Assembly (NCBI RefSeq): GCF_001866665.1
Contig: NZ_MLYO01000066.1
Span: 1 to 64,000, forward strand
DNA length: 64,000 nucleotides
Origin: Streptomyces monashensis
Lineage (GTDB): Bacteria > Actinomycetota > Actinomycetes > Streptomycetales > Streptomycetaceae
Reading direction: 5' to 3'
Both the position numbers and the translations under genes were made by a program. Below the pieces are notes generated by a model that saw only the letters and a list, made by a program, of their open reading frames with translations, was not told where the DNA came from and searched no databases. Positions 48,030 to 57,390 of this stretch are shown here, one piece after another (the stretch's first letter is position 1; each line of letters starts with the position of its first letter).

Positions 48030-48302
48030 TTGTGTGTCCCCCAACGTACCGCATCCGACCGGGTGCTCGGTGTGCACCGGCGTCGGCGGCGGCTGCCGAA
48101 GGCCAACGAGGTGAGAGTGTACGTGGTCCACGGCCCGGCGTCGAACAGAAAGTGCCCGTCCGGGGCGGTGCGGCCGAAGATCGTCCTGGCCGGAGGGCGG
48201 ATCGGACCCGGATTCGGATCCGTGTTCACGTGCCGACACCTTGCTGTTCAGTCTGTGAAACCCGCGTGCCGGGGACATTTCCGGTCTGGAACGATGGGCC
48301 GC

Positions 48303-49529
48303 ATGAGCGCTGCAACCCCTCCCACCGAGCGCCGGGTCTCCGCCCGAGTCGGCGCGATCTCCGAGTCCGCCACCCTCGCCGTGGACGCCAAGGCCAAGGC
48401 CCTGAAGGCCGCCGGGCGTCCGGTGATCGGCTTCGGCGCCGGCGAGCCCGACTTCCCGACCCCGGACTACATCGTCGAGGCGGCCGTCGAGGCCTGCAAG
48501 AACCCCAAGTACCACCGCTACACGCCGGCCGGCGGCCTGCCCGAGCTGAAGGCCGCGATCGCCGCGAAGACGCTGCGCGACTCCGGCTACGAGCCGGAGG
48601 TCTCCGAGATCCTGGTGACCAACGGCGGCAAGCAGGCCATCTACGAGGCGTTCGCGGCGATCCTCGACCCGGGCGACGAGGTCATCGTCCCGGCGCCGTA
48701 CTGGACGACGTACCCCGAGTCGATCCGCCTCGCGGGCGGCGTCCCGGTCGAGGTCGTGGCCGACGAGACCACCGGCTACCGCGTCGGCGTGGAGCAGCTG
48801 GAGGCGGCCCGCACGGAGAAGACCAAGGTCGTCCTCTTCGTCTCCCCGTCCAACCCGACCGGCGCGGTCTACAGCCGCGAGCAGGCCGAGGCCGTCGGCC
48901 GCTGGGCGCATGAGCACGGCCTGTGGGTGCTCACGGACGAGATCTACGAGCACCTCGTCTACGGCGACGCGGAGTTCACCTCCCTGCCGGCGCTCCTGCC
49001 CGAGCTGCGCGACAAGTGCATCGTGGTCAACGGCGTCGCGAAGACGTACGCCATGACCGGCTGGCGCGTGGGCTGGGTCATCGGCCCGAAGGACGTCGTC
49101 AAGGCCGCGACGAACCTCCAGTCGCACGCCACCTCGAACGTCTCCAACGTGGCCCAGGTGGCCGCGCTGGCCGCCGTCTCCGGTGACCTCACGGCCGTGG
49201 CGAAGATGCGCGAGGCCTTCGACCGCCGCCGCAGGACGATCGTGCGGATGCTCAACGAGATCGACGGCGTGCTCTGCCCGGAGCCCGAGGGCGCCTTCTA
49301 CGCGTACCCGTCGGTCAAGGCCCTCCTCGGCAAGGAGATCCGCGGCAAGCGCCCGCAGAACACGGTCGAGCTGGCCGCGCTGATCCTGGAGGAGGCCGAG
49401 GTCGCGGTCGTCCCGGGCGAGGCCTTCGGCACCCCCGGCTACCTGCGGCTGTCGTACGCGCTCGGCGACGAGGACCTCGTCGAGGGCGTGAGCCGGCTGC
49501 AGAAGCTGCTGGCGGAGGCCCGGGACTAG
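48303..49529 (+). CDS. aspC: Pyridoxal-phosphate aspartate aminotransferase, class I
   Basis: Transfers amino groups between aspartate and 2-oxoglutarate. The 408-residue protein starts MSAATPPTERRVSARVGAIS; an ATG three codons earlier is possible. It has FGAGEPDFPTPDYIVEAA near the N-terminus, SPSNPTGAVYSREQ, and the PLP-lysine region NGVAKTYAMTGWRVGW. It is divergent from the secE side across tRNA-Trp. Confidence 0.95.
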   Translation: MSAATPPTERRVSARVGAISESATLAVDAKAKALKAAGRPVIGFGAGEPDFPTPDYIVEAAVEACKNPKYHRYTPAGGLPELKAAIAAKTLRDSGYEPEVSEILVTNGGKQAIYEAFAAILDPGDEVIVPAPYWTTYPESIRLAGGVPVEVVADETTGYRVGVEQLEAARTEKTKVVLFVSPSNPTGAVYSREQAEAVGRWAHEHGLWVLTDEIYEHLVYGDAEFTSLPALLPELRDKCIVVNGVAKTYAMTGWRVGWVIGPKDVVKAATNLQSHATSNVSNVAQVAALAAVSGDLTAVAKMREAFDRRRRTIVRMLNEIDGVLCPEPEGAFYAYPSVKALLGKEIRGKRPQNTVELAALILEEAEVAVVPGEAFGTPGYLRLSYALGDEDLVEGVSRLQKLLAEARD

Positions 49530-49656
49530 TTCCCGGTCGCCACGCGCGTGTGCGGGCCGTTTCCCTGCGGGGAGACGGCCCGCTTCTGTGTGCGAGCAAG
49601 ACCACGTTCAGGGAAACGGCTTCCGGGAGTTCGGGGACGTACGGCAGGATCCTGGA

Positions 49657-50697
49657 ATGGAGCGTGTACGTGATCTCTCTGAGCTGCCGAAAGCCCATCT
49701 GCACCTGCACTTCACCGGCTCGATGCGACCGGCCACCGTGCTGGAACTGGCCGACAAGTACGGCGTACGTCTGCCCGACGCCCTGACGGACGCGCTGACC
49801 AGCGGCGAGCCGCCGAAACTGCGGGCCACGGACGAGCGCGGCTGGTTCCGTTTCCAGCGGCTGTACGACGCGGCGCGCTCCTGCCTGCGCGAGCCGGAGG
49901 ACATCCAGCGCCTCGTCCGGGAGGCGGCCGAGGAGGACCTGAAGGACGGCTCGGGCTGGCTGGAGATCCAGGTGGACCCGACGTCGTACGCGCCCCGGAT
50001 GGGCGGTCTGATCCCGACGCTGGAGATCATCCTGGACGCGGTGGACACCACCGCCCGGGAGACCGGGCTCGGCATGCGGGTCCTGGTCGCGGCCAACCGG
50101 ATGAAACATCCGCTGGACGCGCGCACCCTGGCCCGGCTGGCCGTGCGGTACGCGGACCGGGGCGTGGTCGGCTTCGGGCTCTCCAACGACGAGCGGCGCG
50201 GCATGGCGCGCGACTTCGACCGGGCCTTCCACATCGCCCGCGAGGGCGGCCTGCTGTCGGCCCCGCACGGCGGCGAGCTGACCGGCCCGGCCTCGGTGCG
50301 CGACTGCCTGGACGACCTGCACGCCCACCGGATCGGACACGGGGTGCGCGCGGCGGAGGACCCGCGGCTGCTGAAGCGGCTGGCGGACCGGCAGGTGACC
50401 TGCGAGGTGTGTCCGGCGTCCAACGTGGCGCTCGGCGTGTACGAGAAGGCCGAGGACGTGCCGCTGCGCACGTTCTTCGAGGCGGGCGTCCCGATGGCGC
50501 TCGGCGCCGACGACCCGCTGCTGTTCGGCTCCCGGCTGGCCGCCCAGTACGAGATCGCCCGGCACGTCCACGGCTTCTCGGACGCCGAACTCGCGGAGTT
50601 GGCGCGCCAGTCGGTGCGCGGTTCGGCCGCCCCGGAGGACGTCAGGGCGCGGCTGCTGGCCGGCGTGGACGAGTGGCTGGTGCGCCCGGCCGCCTGA
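49657..50697 (+). CDS. add: Adenosine deaminase
   Basis: Deaminates adenosine to inosine for purine salvage. The 346-residue protein has the zinc and substrate signatures HLHLHFTGSMRP (a variant of the usual HLHLDGALRP), PHGGELTG with the catalytic Glu, HRIGHGVRAA and LGADDPLLFG. The 3' end overlaps the last 56 bases of the convergent gene. Confidence 0.94.
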   Translation: MERVRDLSELPKAHLHLHFTGSMRPATVLELADKYGVRLPDALTDALTSGEPPKLRATDERGWFRFQRLYDAARSCLREPEDIQRLVREAAEEDLKDGSGWLEIQVDPTSYAPRMGGLIPTLEIILDAVDTTARETGLGMRVLVAANRMKHPLDARTLARLAVRYADRGVVGFGLSNDERRGMARDFDRAFHIAREGGLLSAPHGGELTGPASVRDCLDDLHAHRIGHGVRAAEDPRLLKRLADRQVTCEVCPASNVALGVYEKAEDVPLRTFFEAGVPMALGADDPLLFGSRLAAQYEIARHVHGFSDAELAELARQSVRGSAAPEDVRARLLAGVDEWLVRPAA

Positions 50698-51379
50698 CCC
50701 CTCTGACGGGCTCACCGGGCCGTCTGAAGTGGGCGTAGGGCGGATACGGCTTGAAGCAGACCATCACCTCGACGGGATGCCCGCCGCCGGGCGACTCGAC
50801 CAGCGGCAGGAACGACCCCAGGTACGCCATGCGTCCCTCGCCCACGCCCCGCTGGAACGGCCCGTGGCCCGCCGCGTGGGCGAATCCGGTGGCCGTCTCG
50901 GCGAACGACTTCCGACTGCCGAAGAGAAGGAACGTACGCGCGTGCGTGGCGTGCCGCAGCTCGTCCCGGAAGTCCGCGCGGCCCAGGCCCGCGCGCCAGG
51001 CCGCGGCATCCCGCGCGGTGCGCGCCTCGTCGGTGCGGACGGTCAGCGGGGTGCCGTGACGCAGCTTCCGCCGCAGTTCGGGCCACCGGCCGGCGCGCAG
51101 CCCGAGCGAGTGGTGGACGAGGACGAGGTCGACCAGGTCCCCGACGCCCTCGTCGGGCGGGACGCCGTCGCGCAGCGGCACATGGACGATCGTGTGCGGG
51201 GAGTACGCGGCGAAGGAGAACAGGCCCGCCAGCCGGTTCAGCCCTTCGTGGTCACCGAGCAGCAGCCCGATGGGCTCGGGGGCACGCAGCGACGTGTGGC
51301 GCAGGGGCTGCCAGGGCTGGACGACCCGGTGTGCGTACGGTCCGGTGCGGGGCCGGAACTCGCGCAGCCTCAGCCGCAT
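50642..51379 (-). CDS. Conserved protein of unknown function
   Basis: A 245-residue protein I do not recognise. Its N-terminus is Arg-rich (MRLRLREFRPRTGPYAHRVV) and it has ordered segments such as PHTIVHVPLRDGVPPDEGVG and DLVDLVLVHHSLGLRAGRWP. The C-terminus is Arg/Pro-rich and overlaps add on the other strand. No signal peptide or membrane segment is seen. Confidence 0.55.
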   Translation of the reverse strand: MRLRLREFRPRTGPYAHRVVQPWQPLRHTSLRAPEPIGLLLGDHEGLNRLAGLFSFAAYSPHTIVHVPLRDGVPPDEGVGDLVDLVLVHHSLGLRAGRWPELRRKLRHGTPLTVRTDEARTARDAAAWRAGLGRADFRDELRHATHARTFLLFGSRKSFAETATGFAHAAGHGPFQRGVGEGRMAYLGSFLPLVESPGGGHPVEVMVCFKPYPPYAHFRRPGEPVRGVRRPGAPATRPRRPAAAP

Positions 51380-51451
51380 ACGGCCGTGCTTCCGGAGGTG
51401 GGTGGGACGTTCGGGGCACTTGGGGCACGTGTCATGCGCCCAGCCTGAGGC

Positions 51452-52063
51452 TCACACGGAGCCCGGCACAACGGAGATTCCGCCCAGCAGCGTCTGCGCG
51501 AGCCGCGCGGCGAACTCGTCGACCGGCGGCCGCTCCCCGGTGTCGGTCGCGTCGTAGGCGAACGCGCGCTGCGCGCAGGCGCCCAGCAGCAGGGAGGCGG
51601 CCGCGAAGGTGTCGGCGTCGGCGTGGACGCGGCCCGCGGCCTGCTCGGCGCGCAGGTAGGCGTCCAGGTCCCGGATGGGCCGGTGCGGGCCCGAGCCGAG
51701 CTCGCGCAGCGCCTCGAAGTGGCGCGCCCTGAGCTGGGGCTCGGCGTACAGCGAGGCGGCGATCGGGAAGCTCTGCTCGTAGAAGAGGGCGGCCTGGCGC
51801 GCGATCTCGGTGAGGTTGCCCTCCAGGGTGCCCTGTCCCGGTTCGGCGGCAAGGCTGCCGAGCAGCGGCGTGAGGCGGGGCAGCCGCTCCTTGAGCACCT
51901 GGACGAACAGCTCTTCCTTGCTGTCGAAGTACTTGTAGAGAGCCGCTTCCGAGCAGCCGGCCGCGCGCGCGATCTCCTTGGTGGTGGCGCGGGCGAGCCC
52001 GGCGGTGAGCATCAGCTCGTGTGCGGCGTCGAGGATGCGCACGCGCGCGGGCTTCGGCTCCAT
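51452..52063 (-). CDS. TetR-family transcriptional regulator
   Basis: A 203-residue protein with an N-terminal TetR HTH (RILDAAHELMLTAGLARATT, then KEIARAAGCSEAALYKYFDS). It is divergent from the NmrA-like gene and separated by a short region with two palindromic sites, so it probably represses that gene and itself. Confidence 0.93.
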   Translation of the reverse strand: MEPKPARVRILDAAHELMLTAGLARATTKEIARAAGCSEAALYKYFDSKEELFVQVLKERLPRLTPLLGSLAAEPGQGTLEGNLTEIARQAALFYEQSFPIAASLYAEPQLRARHFEALRELGSGPHRPIRDLDAYLRAEQAAGRVHADADTFAAASLLLGACAQRAFAYDATDTGERPPVDEFAARLAQTLLGGISVVPGSV

Positions 52064-52088
52064 GAGGTGTCCAATCGGGCTTGACGGG

Positions 52089-52110
52089 TGGGTGAGTGTT
52101 TACCCACTCT
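52089..52110. promoter_or_regulatory. Imperfect TetR half-site pair
   Basis: The sequence GTGAGTG, four bases, CCCACTC is an imperfect version of the nearby palindrome. It lies closer to the TetR gene and may be a second operator. Confidence 0.4.
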
Positions 52111-52121
52111 AGAGGGAAGCA

Positions 52122-52141
52122 GGGTGAGTGAACACTCACCC
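52122..52141. promoter_or_regulatory. Palindromic operator between TetR and NmrA-like genes
   Basis: The perfect 9-bp arms GGGTGAGTG and CACTCACCC are separated by AA. Size and position suit binding by the divergent TetR regulator. Confidence 0.65.
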
Positions 52142-52169
52142 ACTCATCCCGAGCACGGGAGCAGCACTC

Positions 52170-52811
52170 ATGAACCTCACCGTTTTCGGCGCCACCGGCG
52201 GCATCGGCCGGGAGATCGTCCGCCAGGCGCTCGACGCCGGCCACCGGGTCACCGCCGTGGTCCGCGATCCGTCCCGGTTCGACGTCTCAGCCGTCAGGAG
52301 CGATGCGCTGGAGGTGTTCCAGGCCGATCTGCGCGACCCGGAGGGCGTGCGTGCGGCCGTCGCGGGCCGGGACGCCGTTCTGTCCGGCCTGGGCGCGCGC
52401 AGCCGCAAGGACGCCGGGGTCACCACCCGGCTGACCCGCACGGTGCTGCGCGCCATGGAGGCCGAGGGCGTACGGCGGCTGCTGGTGGTCAGCGCCGGTC
52501 CGGTCGGCCCCGCGGCCGAGGGCGACGGCGCCCTGGACCGGGCCGCGCGCGGGGTGGTGAGGGCCGTCCTCAAGGACATCTACGCCGACCTCGCCGAGAT
52601 GGAGGCCGAGCTGGCCCGCAGCGGCACGGACTGGACCTCCGTGCGGCCCCCGCGCCTCCAGGACAAGCCGCTCACCGGCCACTACCGCACGGTCGTCGGC
52701 GGCTTCCCGCGGGCCGGCCGCTTCATCGCGCGCGCGGACGTCGCGCACGCGATGCTGTCGATGACCGGCGACGAGGGGACGGTGAAGCAGGGGGTCGGCG
52801 TGGCCTACTGA
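52170..52811 (+). CDS. NmrA-like NAD(P)-binding oxidoreductase/epimerase
   Basis: A 213-residue protein with an N-terminal Rossmann motif (MNLTVFGATGGIGREIVRQA) and SDR-like segments RRLLVVSAGP and DWTSVRPPRL. It is an atypical, SDR-a5-like protein; the substrate is unknown. It is divergent from a TetR regulator with a palindromic operator between. Confidence 0.87.
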   Translation: MNLTVFGATGGIGREIVRQALDAGHRVTAVVRDPSRFDVSAVRSDALEVFQADLRDPEGVRAAVAGRDAVLSGLGARSRKDAGVTTRLTRTVLRAMEAEGVRRLLVVSAGPVGPAAEGDGALDRAARGVVRAVLKDIYADLAEMEAELARSGTDWTSVRPPRLQDKPLTGHYRTVVGGFPRAGRFIARADVAHAMLSMTGDEGTVKQGVGVAY

Positions 52812-52817
52812 ACCGCG

Positions 52818-53873
52818 CTAGAGGCTGACGCCCACGGTGACCGGTTCGTTGACGAGGGTGATCCCGAAGGCCTCGCGGACACCGGCGACGACCTCGCGGG
52901 CCAGCGCCAGCAGGTCCTCCGTGGTGGCCGCGCCCCGGTTGGTCAGGGCCAGGGTGTGCTTGGTGGAGATGCGGGCGGGCCCGGTGCCGTAGCCCTTGGT
53001 GAAGCCCGCCTTGTCGATCAGCCAGGCCGCGGAGGTCTTCGTACGGCCCTCGCCCGCCGGATAGGCGGGCGGCTCGACGCCCGCCCCCAGCCGCTCGCAC
53101 GCGCGCGCGTGGAACGCGGCGAACTGCTCGTCGGTGAGGATCGGGTTGGTGAAGAAGGACCCGGCCGACCAGGTGTCGTGGTCCTCGGGGTCGAGCACCA
53201 TGCCTTTCCCGGCACGCAGCTTCAGCACGGTCTCGCGGGCGTCGGCCAGCGGCACCCGGTCACCGGGCTCCACGCCGAGCGCACGCGCCGCCTCCGCGTA
53301 CCTGACCGGAGCCGACAGCCCGCCCGCGTCCTCCAGCCCGAAGCGGACGCGCAGGACGACGTAACGCGTGGGGTCGGCCTTGAAACGGCTGTGCCGGTAC
53401 GAGAAGGCGCACTCCTCGTTCGCCAGCGTGACCGTCTCGCCGGCGCGCCGGTCGTAGGCGATCACCTCGGTGATGGTGGAGGACACCTCCTGGCCGTAGG
53501 CGCCCACGTTCTGGATCGGGGTGGCGCCCGCGGAGCCCGGGATGCCGGCCAGGCACTCGATCCCGGCGAGCCCGGCCTCGACCGCGCGGGCCACGGCGTC
53601 CGTCCACACCTCACCGGCGGCCAGCTCCAGCGTCGTACCGCGCAGCTCGGCACCGCGCGTGGCGATGCGCAGGGCGGTGCCGTCGAAGCCCTTGTCGCCG
53701 ATGACCAGGTTCGACCCACCGCCGATGATCAGCAGCGGGGTCCCGGTGTCGTCGGCCTCGCGAACGGCGTCGATCACCTCGGCGTCGGTCTCGGCGGTCA
53801 CCAGCCGCGTCGCGGGACCGCCCAGCCGGAACGTGGTCAGCGGGGCAAGGGGGGCGTCGTGGAGTACCTGCAC
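52818..53873 (-). CDS. murB: UDP-N-acetylenolpyruvylglucosamine reductase
   Basis: Completes UDP-MurNAc synthesis for peptidoglycan, using FAD and NADPH. The protein starting at GTG (MQVLHDAPLAPLTTFRLGGP) is 351 residues, the length of close Streptomyces homologues. It has the FAD motif IGGGSNLVIGDKGFDG, AGIPGSAGATPIQNVGAYGQ and the active-site NPILTDEQ region. A longer start (365 residues) exists but is less likely. Confidence 0.95.
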   Translation of the reverse strand: MQVLHDAPLAPLTTFRLGGPATRLVTAETDAEVIDAVREADDTGTPLLIIGGGSNLVIGDKGFDGTALRIATRGAELRGTTLELAAGEVWTDAVARAVEAGLAGIECLAGIPGSAGATPIQNVGAYGQEVSSTITEVIAYDRRAGETVTLANEECAFSYRHSRFKADPTRYVVLRVRFGLEDAGGLSAPVRYAEAARALGVEPGDRVPLADARETVLKLRAGKGMVLDPEDHDTWSAGSFFTNPILTDEQFAAFHARACERLGAGVEPPAYPAGEGRTKTSAAWLIDKAGFTKGYGTGPARISTKHTLALTNRGAATTEDLLALAREVVAGVREAFGITLVNEPVTVGVSL

Positions 53874-54217
53874 GGCCCCAAGACTACGAGACGCCTCGGA
53901 CAGCCCGTCACCCACGCGGCCCCTCGGTCAGCCCCACCGGACGGCGGCCCCGCCCGGCACACGGTGGCCCCGCGGCCCGGCCACGACCCGCGTACGCACG
54001 CGCGCGTGGCCCTCGCCCGGCTGCACCACGCCCGGCCGTCGGCCACGCTCAGCGACCGACACGCGTACACACACGCGCGTGGTCCGGCTGCCGGGTCCAC
54101 GCGCGTGTGGCCGACGCGAGGTGAAGACGTGCGCCTGGGTGTCCCGCGCCGGAGCGATCGGAACGGTCCGGGGAAGAACGGGCACCACGGGCCGGGCTCT
54201 TTCGGTGCGTTCCCTGG
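53874..54217. other. Non-coding spacer with CACGCGCGTG repeats
   Basis: No gene is seen. The region contains three copies of the palindromic core CACGCG(CG)CGTG (53997, 54072, 54098), which also occurs in other intergenic regions of this window. Confidence 0.6.
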
Positions 54218-55699
54218 TCAGCGGGCGGTCGTTTCCAGCGAGGCGGCTTCGCGGGAGGCGGGCACCTGCACGCGGCCGGCTCCCTGCTCGTCCGACGCGC
54301 CGGCCGGGGCGGCACTGCGCCGCGCCGGGATCGCCAAGGTCGCCAGCGCGGCGACGGCGACCACCGCCGAGCCGGTGACCAGGGCGGGCCGCAGGCCGTC
54401 CACGAAGCTCTGCGCACTCCCGTAACCGCCCTGCGCGGAGAAGATCGACGACATCACGGCGATGCCGAGCGCGCCGCCCACCTCGCGCAGCGCGTTGTTC
54501 GCGCCGGAGGCGATGCCCTGCTCGTGCGGGCGGACGCTGGACATCACGAGGCTGGCGGCCGGAGCGAAGTACAGGGCCATGCCGACCCCGCTGATCATCA
54601 GGGCGGGCAACTGGACGGCGTAGGAGGCGTGCGCGGTGGCCACGACGGCCATGTAGCCGAGCCCGACGGCCTGGAAGAACAGGCCCGCCGCGACGACCGG
54701 ACGGCCGCCGATGCGGTCGGAGAGGATTCCGGCGACCGGCGCGACGAGCATCGGCATACCGGTCCACGGCAGCATCCGCAGTCCCGCCTCGGTGGGCGAG
54801 TAGCCGAGCACGCCCTGCATGTACTGGCTGAGCAGGAAGATCGAGCCGAACATCCCGACGAACATCAGCAGGCTGGCCGCGTTGATCCCGGCGAACGCGC
54901 GTGAGCGGAACAGCCGCATGGGGAGCATCGGGTGCTCCGCGCGGGAGCTGTAGATCACGAAACCGGCCAGCAGGGCGGCGCCGGAGAACAGCGCGGTGAG
55001 CACCACGGCGTCGCTCCAGCCGTCGGCCGGCCCGCGGACCAGGCCGTAGACGACCCCGAAGAGCCCGCCGCTGGCCAGCAGCGTGCCGGGGACGTCGAGC
55101 CGGGCTCCGGCGCCGTAGGACTCGGCGAGCCGCAGCCGGGCGAGCGGCAGCACGGCGAGGCCGAGCGGCACGTTCAGCCAGAAGATCCAGTGCCAAGAGG
55201 CGTGTTCGGTGAGGCTGCCGCCGATCAGCGGCCCGGAGGCGACGGCGAGGCCGTTGACGGCGCCCCAGATGCCGTACATCGTCCCGCGCCGGGCGGCGGG
55301 CACGGCCGCGGTCAGCAGGGTCAGCGTGAGCGGCATCATCACGGCCGCGCCGACACCCTGGACCGCGCGGGCGGCGATCAGCGAGCCGATGCCGGGCGCC
55401 ATGGCCGCGGCGGCGGACGCACCGGTGAAGACGGTGAGTCCGGCGCTGAAGAGCCGCCGGCGCCCGAAGCGGTCACCGAGCGCGGCGCCGAACATCAGCA
55501 GGACGGCGAAGGTGAGCGTGTAGGCGCTCACGGTCCATTCGAGATCGTCCAGCGCCCCGCCGAGATCCTTGCGGATGGAGGGAAGGGCGGTGGTGACGAC
55601 GAGATTGTCGAGGGCCGCCATGAATCCGGCGACGCTGGTGATCACGAGGGCCCAGACGGCTCCCCCGCGGCCTGTGCTCGGTGCGTTCTGCTGTGACAT
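54218..55699 (-). CDS. MFS multidrug transporter, DHA2/EmrB-QacA type
   Basis: A 493-residue membrane protein with about 14 hydrophobic segments. Motifs include LDNLVVTTALPSIRKDLGGA (DHA2 motif D1), GDRFGRRRLFSAG (motif A) and GPLIGGSLTEHASWHWIFWL (motif C region). It is probably a drug efflux pump controlled by the TetR gene upstream; its promoter region holds an operator identical in its arms to one before the TetR gene. Confidence 0.93.
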   Translation of the reverse strand: MSQQNAPSTGRGGAVWALVITSVAGFMAALDNLVVTTALPSIRKDLGGALDDLEWTVSAYTLTFAVLLMFGAALGDRFGRRRLFSAGLTVFTGASAAAAMAPGIGSLIAARAVQGVGAAVMMPLTLTLLTAAVPAARRGTMYGIWGAVNGLAVASGPLIGGSLTEHASWHWIFWLNVPLGLAVLPLARLRLAESYGAGARLDVPGTLLASGGLFGVVYGLVRGPADGWSDAVVLTALFSGAALLAGFVIYSSRAEHPMLPMRLFRSRAFAGINAASLLMFVGMFGSIFLLSQYMQGVLGYSPTEAGLRMLPWTGMPMLVAPVAGILSDRIGGRPVVAAGLFFQAVGLGYMAVVATAHASYAVQLPALMISGVGMALYFAPAASLVMSSVRPHEQGIASGANNALREVGGALGIAVMSSIFSAQGGYGSAQSFVDGLRPALVTGSAVVAVAALATLAIPARRSAAPAGASDEQGAGRVQVPASREAASLETTAR

Positions 55700-55719
55700 C
55701 TCTCCCCCAGAGCAATCTG

Positions 55720-55739
55720 GTTAGTTATTGATGACTAAC
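55720..55739. promoter_or_regulatory. TetR operator before the MFS gene
   Basis: GTTAGT, eight bases, ACTAAC. The same arms and spacing occur upstream of the TetR gene (56363). It lies about 20 bp before the MFS start, a normal place for repression. Confidence 0.72.
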
Positions 55740-55784
55740 TTTCCCGGCCATGAAAAAACGCCGGCCTTCCCGGTCCGCGACGCC

Positions 55785-56354
55785 CTACTCCGCCAGGCAG
55801 TCCTCGGACCGGCCCGACGCATAGATCCCCTCCCACACCCGGTGTCCGTCCGGAAAGCCCATGGCCACCAGGCAGTTGATGAGCATCCCGTGCGCCATGA
55901 AGGCGGTCGTCCCGCCGGCGTCCGCGCCGAGCGCGGCGCGCACGGTGTCCCACAGACGCATCCAGCCGGCCCGTACGCCCTCGCCGAACTCGCGGTCGCC
56001 CTCCGCCTCGGCGGCCGCCACGGCGACGTACATCTGCATCTGCATCATCAGCCGCTCGGGCCGTTCCGCGATGACCCTGGTGTACGCGTTCGCCATGGCG
56101 CTCTCGGCCTCCTGGCCCTCCAGCCCCTTCGCGGCCTCCTCGAAGGTGCGGATGGTGTCCTCCACGCAGCGGTCGGCCGCCGCGAGGAAAATCGCCTTCT
56201 TGCCCGGGAAGAGCCGGAAGAGATACGGCTGCGAGACCCCGACCCGCCGGGCGATCGCCTCCGTGGTCGCACCGTGGTAGCCACCGCGCGCGAACTCGGC
56301 GGTCGCCGCGCGAATGACGCTCTCGCGCCGCTCCTCCGCACTCATCCTGGGCAT
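55785..56354 (-). CDS. TetR-family transcriptional regulator
   Basis: A 189-residue protein with the TetR HTH RRESVIRAATAEFARGGYHG then TTEAIARRVGVSQPYLFRLF. It lies just upstream of the MFS pump on the same strand, and both are preceded by the same palindrome. I infer that it represses both. Confidence 0.93.
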   Translation of the reverse strand: MPRMSAEERRESVIRAATAEFARGGYHGATTEAIARRVGVSQPYLFRLFPGKKAIFLAAADRCVEDTIRTFEEAAKGLEGQEAESAMANAYTRVIAERPERLMMQMQMYVAVAAAEAEGDREFGEGVRAGWMRLWDTVRAALGADAGGTTAFMAHGMLINCLVAMGFPDGHRVWEGIYASGRSEDCLAE

Positions 56355-56362
56355 GAAGCAAA

Positions 56363-56382
56363 GTTAGTACTCAATCACTAAC
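56363..56382. promoter_or_regulatory. TetR operator before the TetR gene
   Basis: GTTAGT, eight bases, ACTAAC, matching the operator before the MFS gene. It lies about 10 bp before the TetR start and is probably used for autorepression. Confidence 0.72.
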
Positions 56383-56501
56383 TTGGCAATCGCGGCCCGC
56401 ACGGGAGGTACGCAGCGGAACACACGTAAGGGACGCCCCTCTTGGAGGACGCCCCTTACCTCACTACTGTGCGCGGCCGGCTCAGCGCGTCACGCCTGCC
56501 G

Positions 56502-56930
56502 TCAGGCCAGTCGTACGACGGCCCGGGACATCCCCAGCACCTTCTGACCGCCGCTGGTCGCCGTCAGGTCCACGCGGACGGTGTTGTCGTCGAGCTTGGC
56601 CGCGACCTTGCCGCTGACCTCGATCAGGGCGCCCTTGTCGTCGTTCGGCACGACGACCGGCTTGGTGAAGCGGACGCCGTACTCCACGACCGCGCCCGGA
56701 TCCCCGGTCCAGTCGGTGACCACGCGGACCGCCTCGGCCATCGTGAACATGCCGTGCGCGATGACGTCCGGCAGCCCGACCTCCTTGGCGAACTTCTCGT
56801 TCCAGTGGATCGGGTTGAAGTCCCCGGAGGCGCCCGCGTAGCGCACGAGGGTCTCGCGGGTCACGGGGAAGGTCTGCGCCGGAAGCTCGGTGCCGACCTC
56901 GACGTCGTCGTACGCGATCTTCGCCGTCAT
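56502..56930 (-). CDS. MaoC-family hydratase, HadB-like subunit
   Basis: A 142-residue hotdog-fold protein with the hydratase-2 motif region ASGDFNPIHWNEKFAKEVGL, including the catalytic Asp and His. In actinobacteria such subunits pair to form (3R)-hydroxyacyl dehydratases. It lies just downstream of the other subunit. Confidence 0.87.
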   Translation of the reverse strand: MTAKIAYDDVEVGTELPAQTFPVTRETLVRYAGASGDFNPIHWNEKFAKEVGLPDVIAHGMFTMAEAVRVVTDWTGDPGAVVEYGVRFTKPVVVPNDDKGALIEVSGKVAAKLDDNTVRVDLTATSGGQKVLGMSRAVVRLA

Positions 56931-56937
56931 CAGGTCC

Positions 56938-57390
56938 TCACGCCTCCTCGGCCGCGCGGGCCACGAGCTTGGTCCAGGCGGTCACGACGTGCTCGCCCGC
57001 CTCGTCGTGCACCTCACCGCGGATGTCCAGGATGTCGTTGCCCGCGAGGGACTTGATCGCCTCGATGGTGGAGGTGACCGTGAGCCGGTCGCCGGCCCGC
57101 ACCGGGCGGCTGTAGGCGAACTTCTGGTCGCCGTGCACCACGCGGCTGTAGTCGAGGCCGAGCTGCGGGTCCTCGATCACCTGGCCCGCGGCCCGGAACG
57201 TGATGGAGAACACGAACGTGGGCGGGGCGATCACATCGGAATACCCGAACGCCTTCGCGGCCTCCGGATCGGTGAACGCCGGGTTGGCCTCCCCCACCGC
57301 ATCGGCGAACTCACGGATCTTCTCCCGGCCCACCTCATAGGGCGCGGTGGGCGGGTAGGTCCGTCCCACGAAGGACTGGTCGAGCGCCAT
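56938..57390 (-). CDS. UPF0336/HadA-like hotdog-fold protein
   Basis: A 150-residue FAS1-type dehydratase-like protein: MALDQSFVGRTYPPTAPYEV and FGYSDVIAPPTFVFSITFRA are typical of UPF0336. The catalytic motif of the other subunit is not obvious here, as expected for a substrate-holding partner. It is the first gene of the pair. Confidence 0.87.
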   Translation of the reverse strand: MALDQSFVGRTYPPTAPYEVGREKIREFADAVGEANPAFTDPEAAKAFGYSDVIAPPTFVFSITFRAAGQVIEDPQLGLDYSRVVHGDQKFAYSRPVRAGDRLTVTSTIEAIKSLAGNDILDIRGEVHDEAGEHVVTAWTKLVARAAEEA

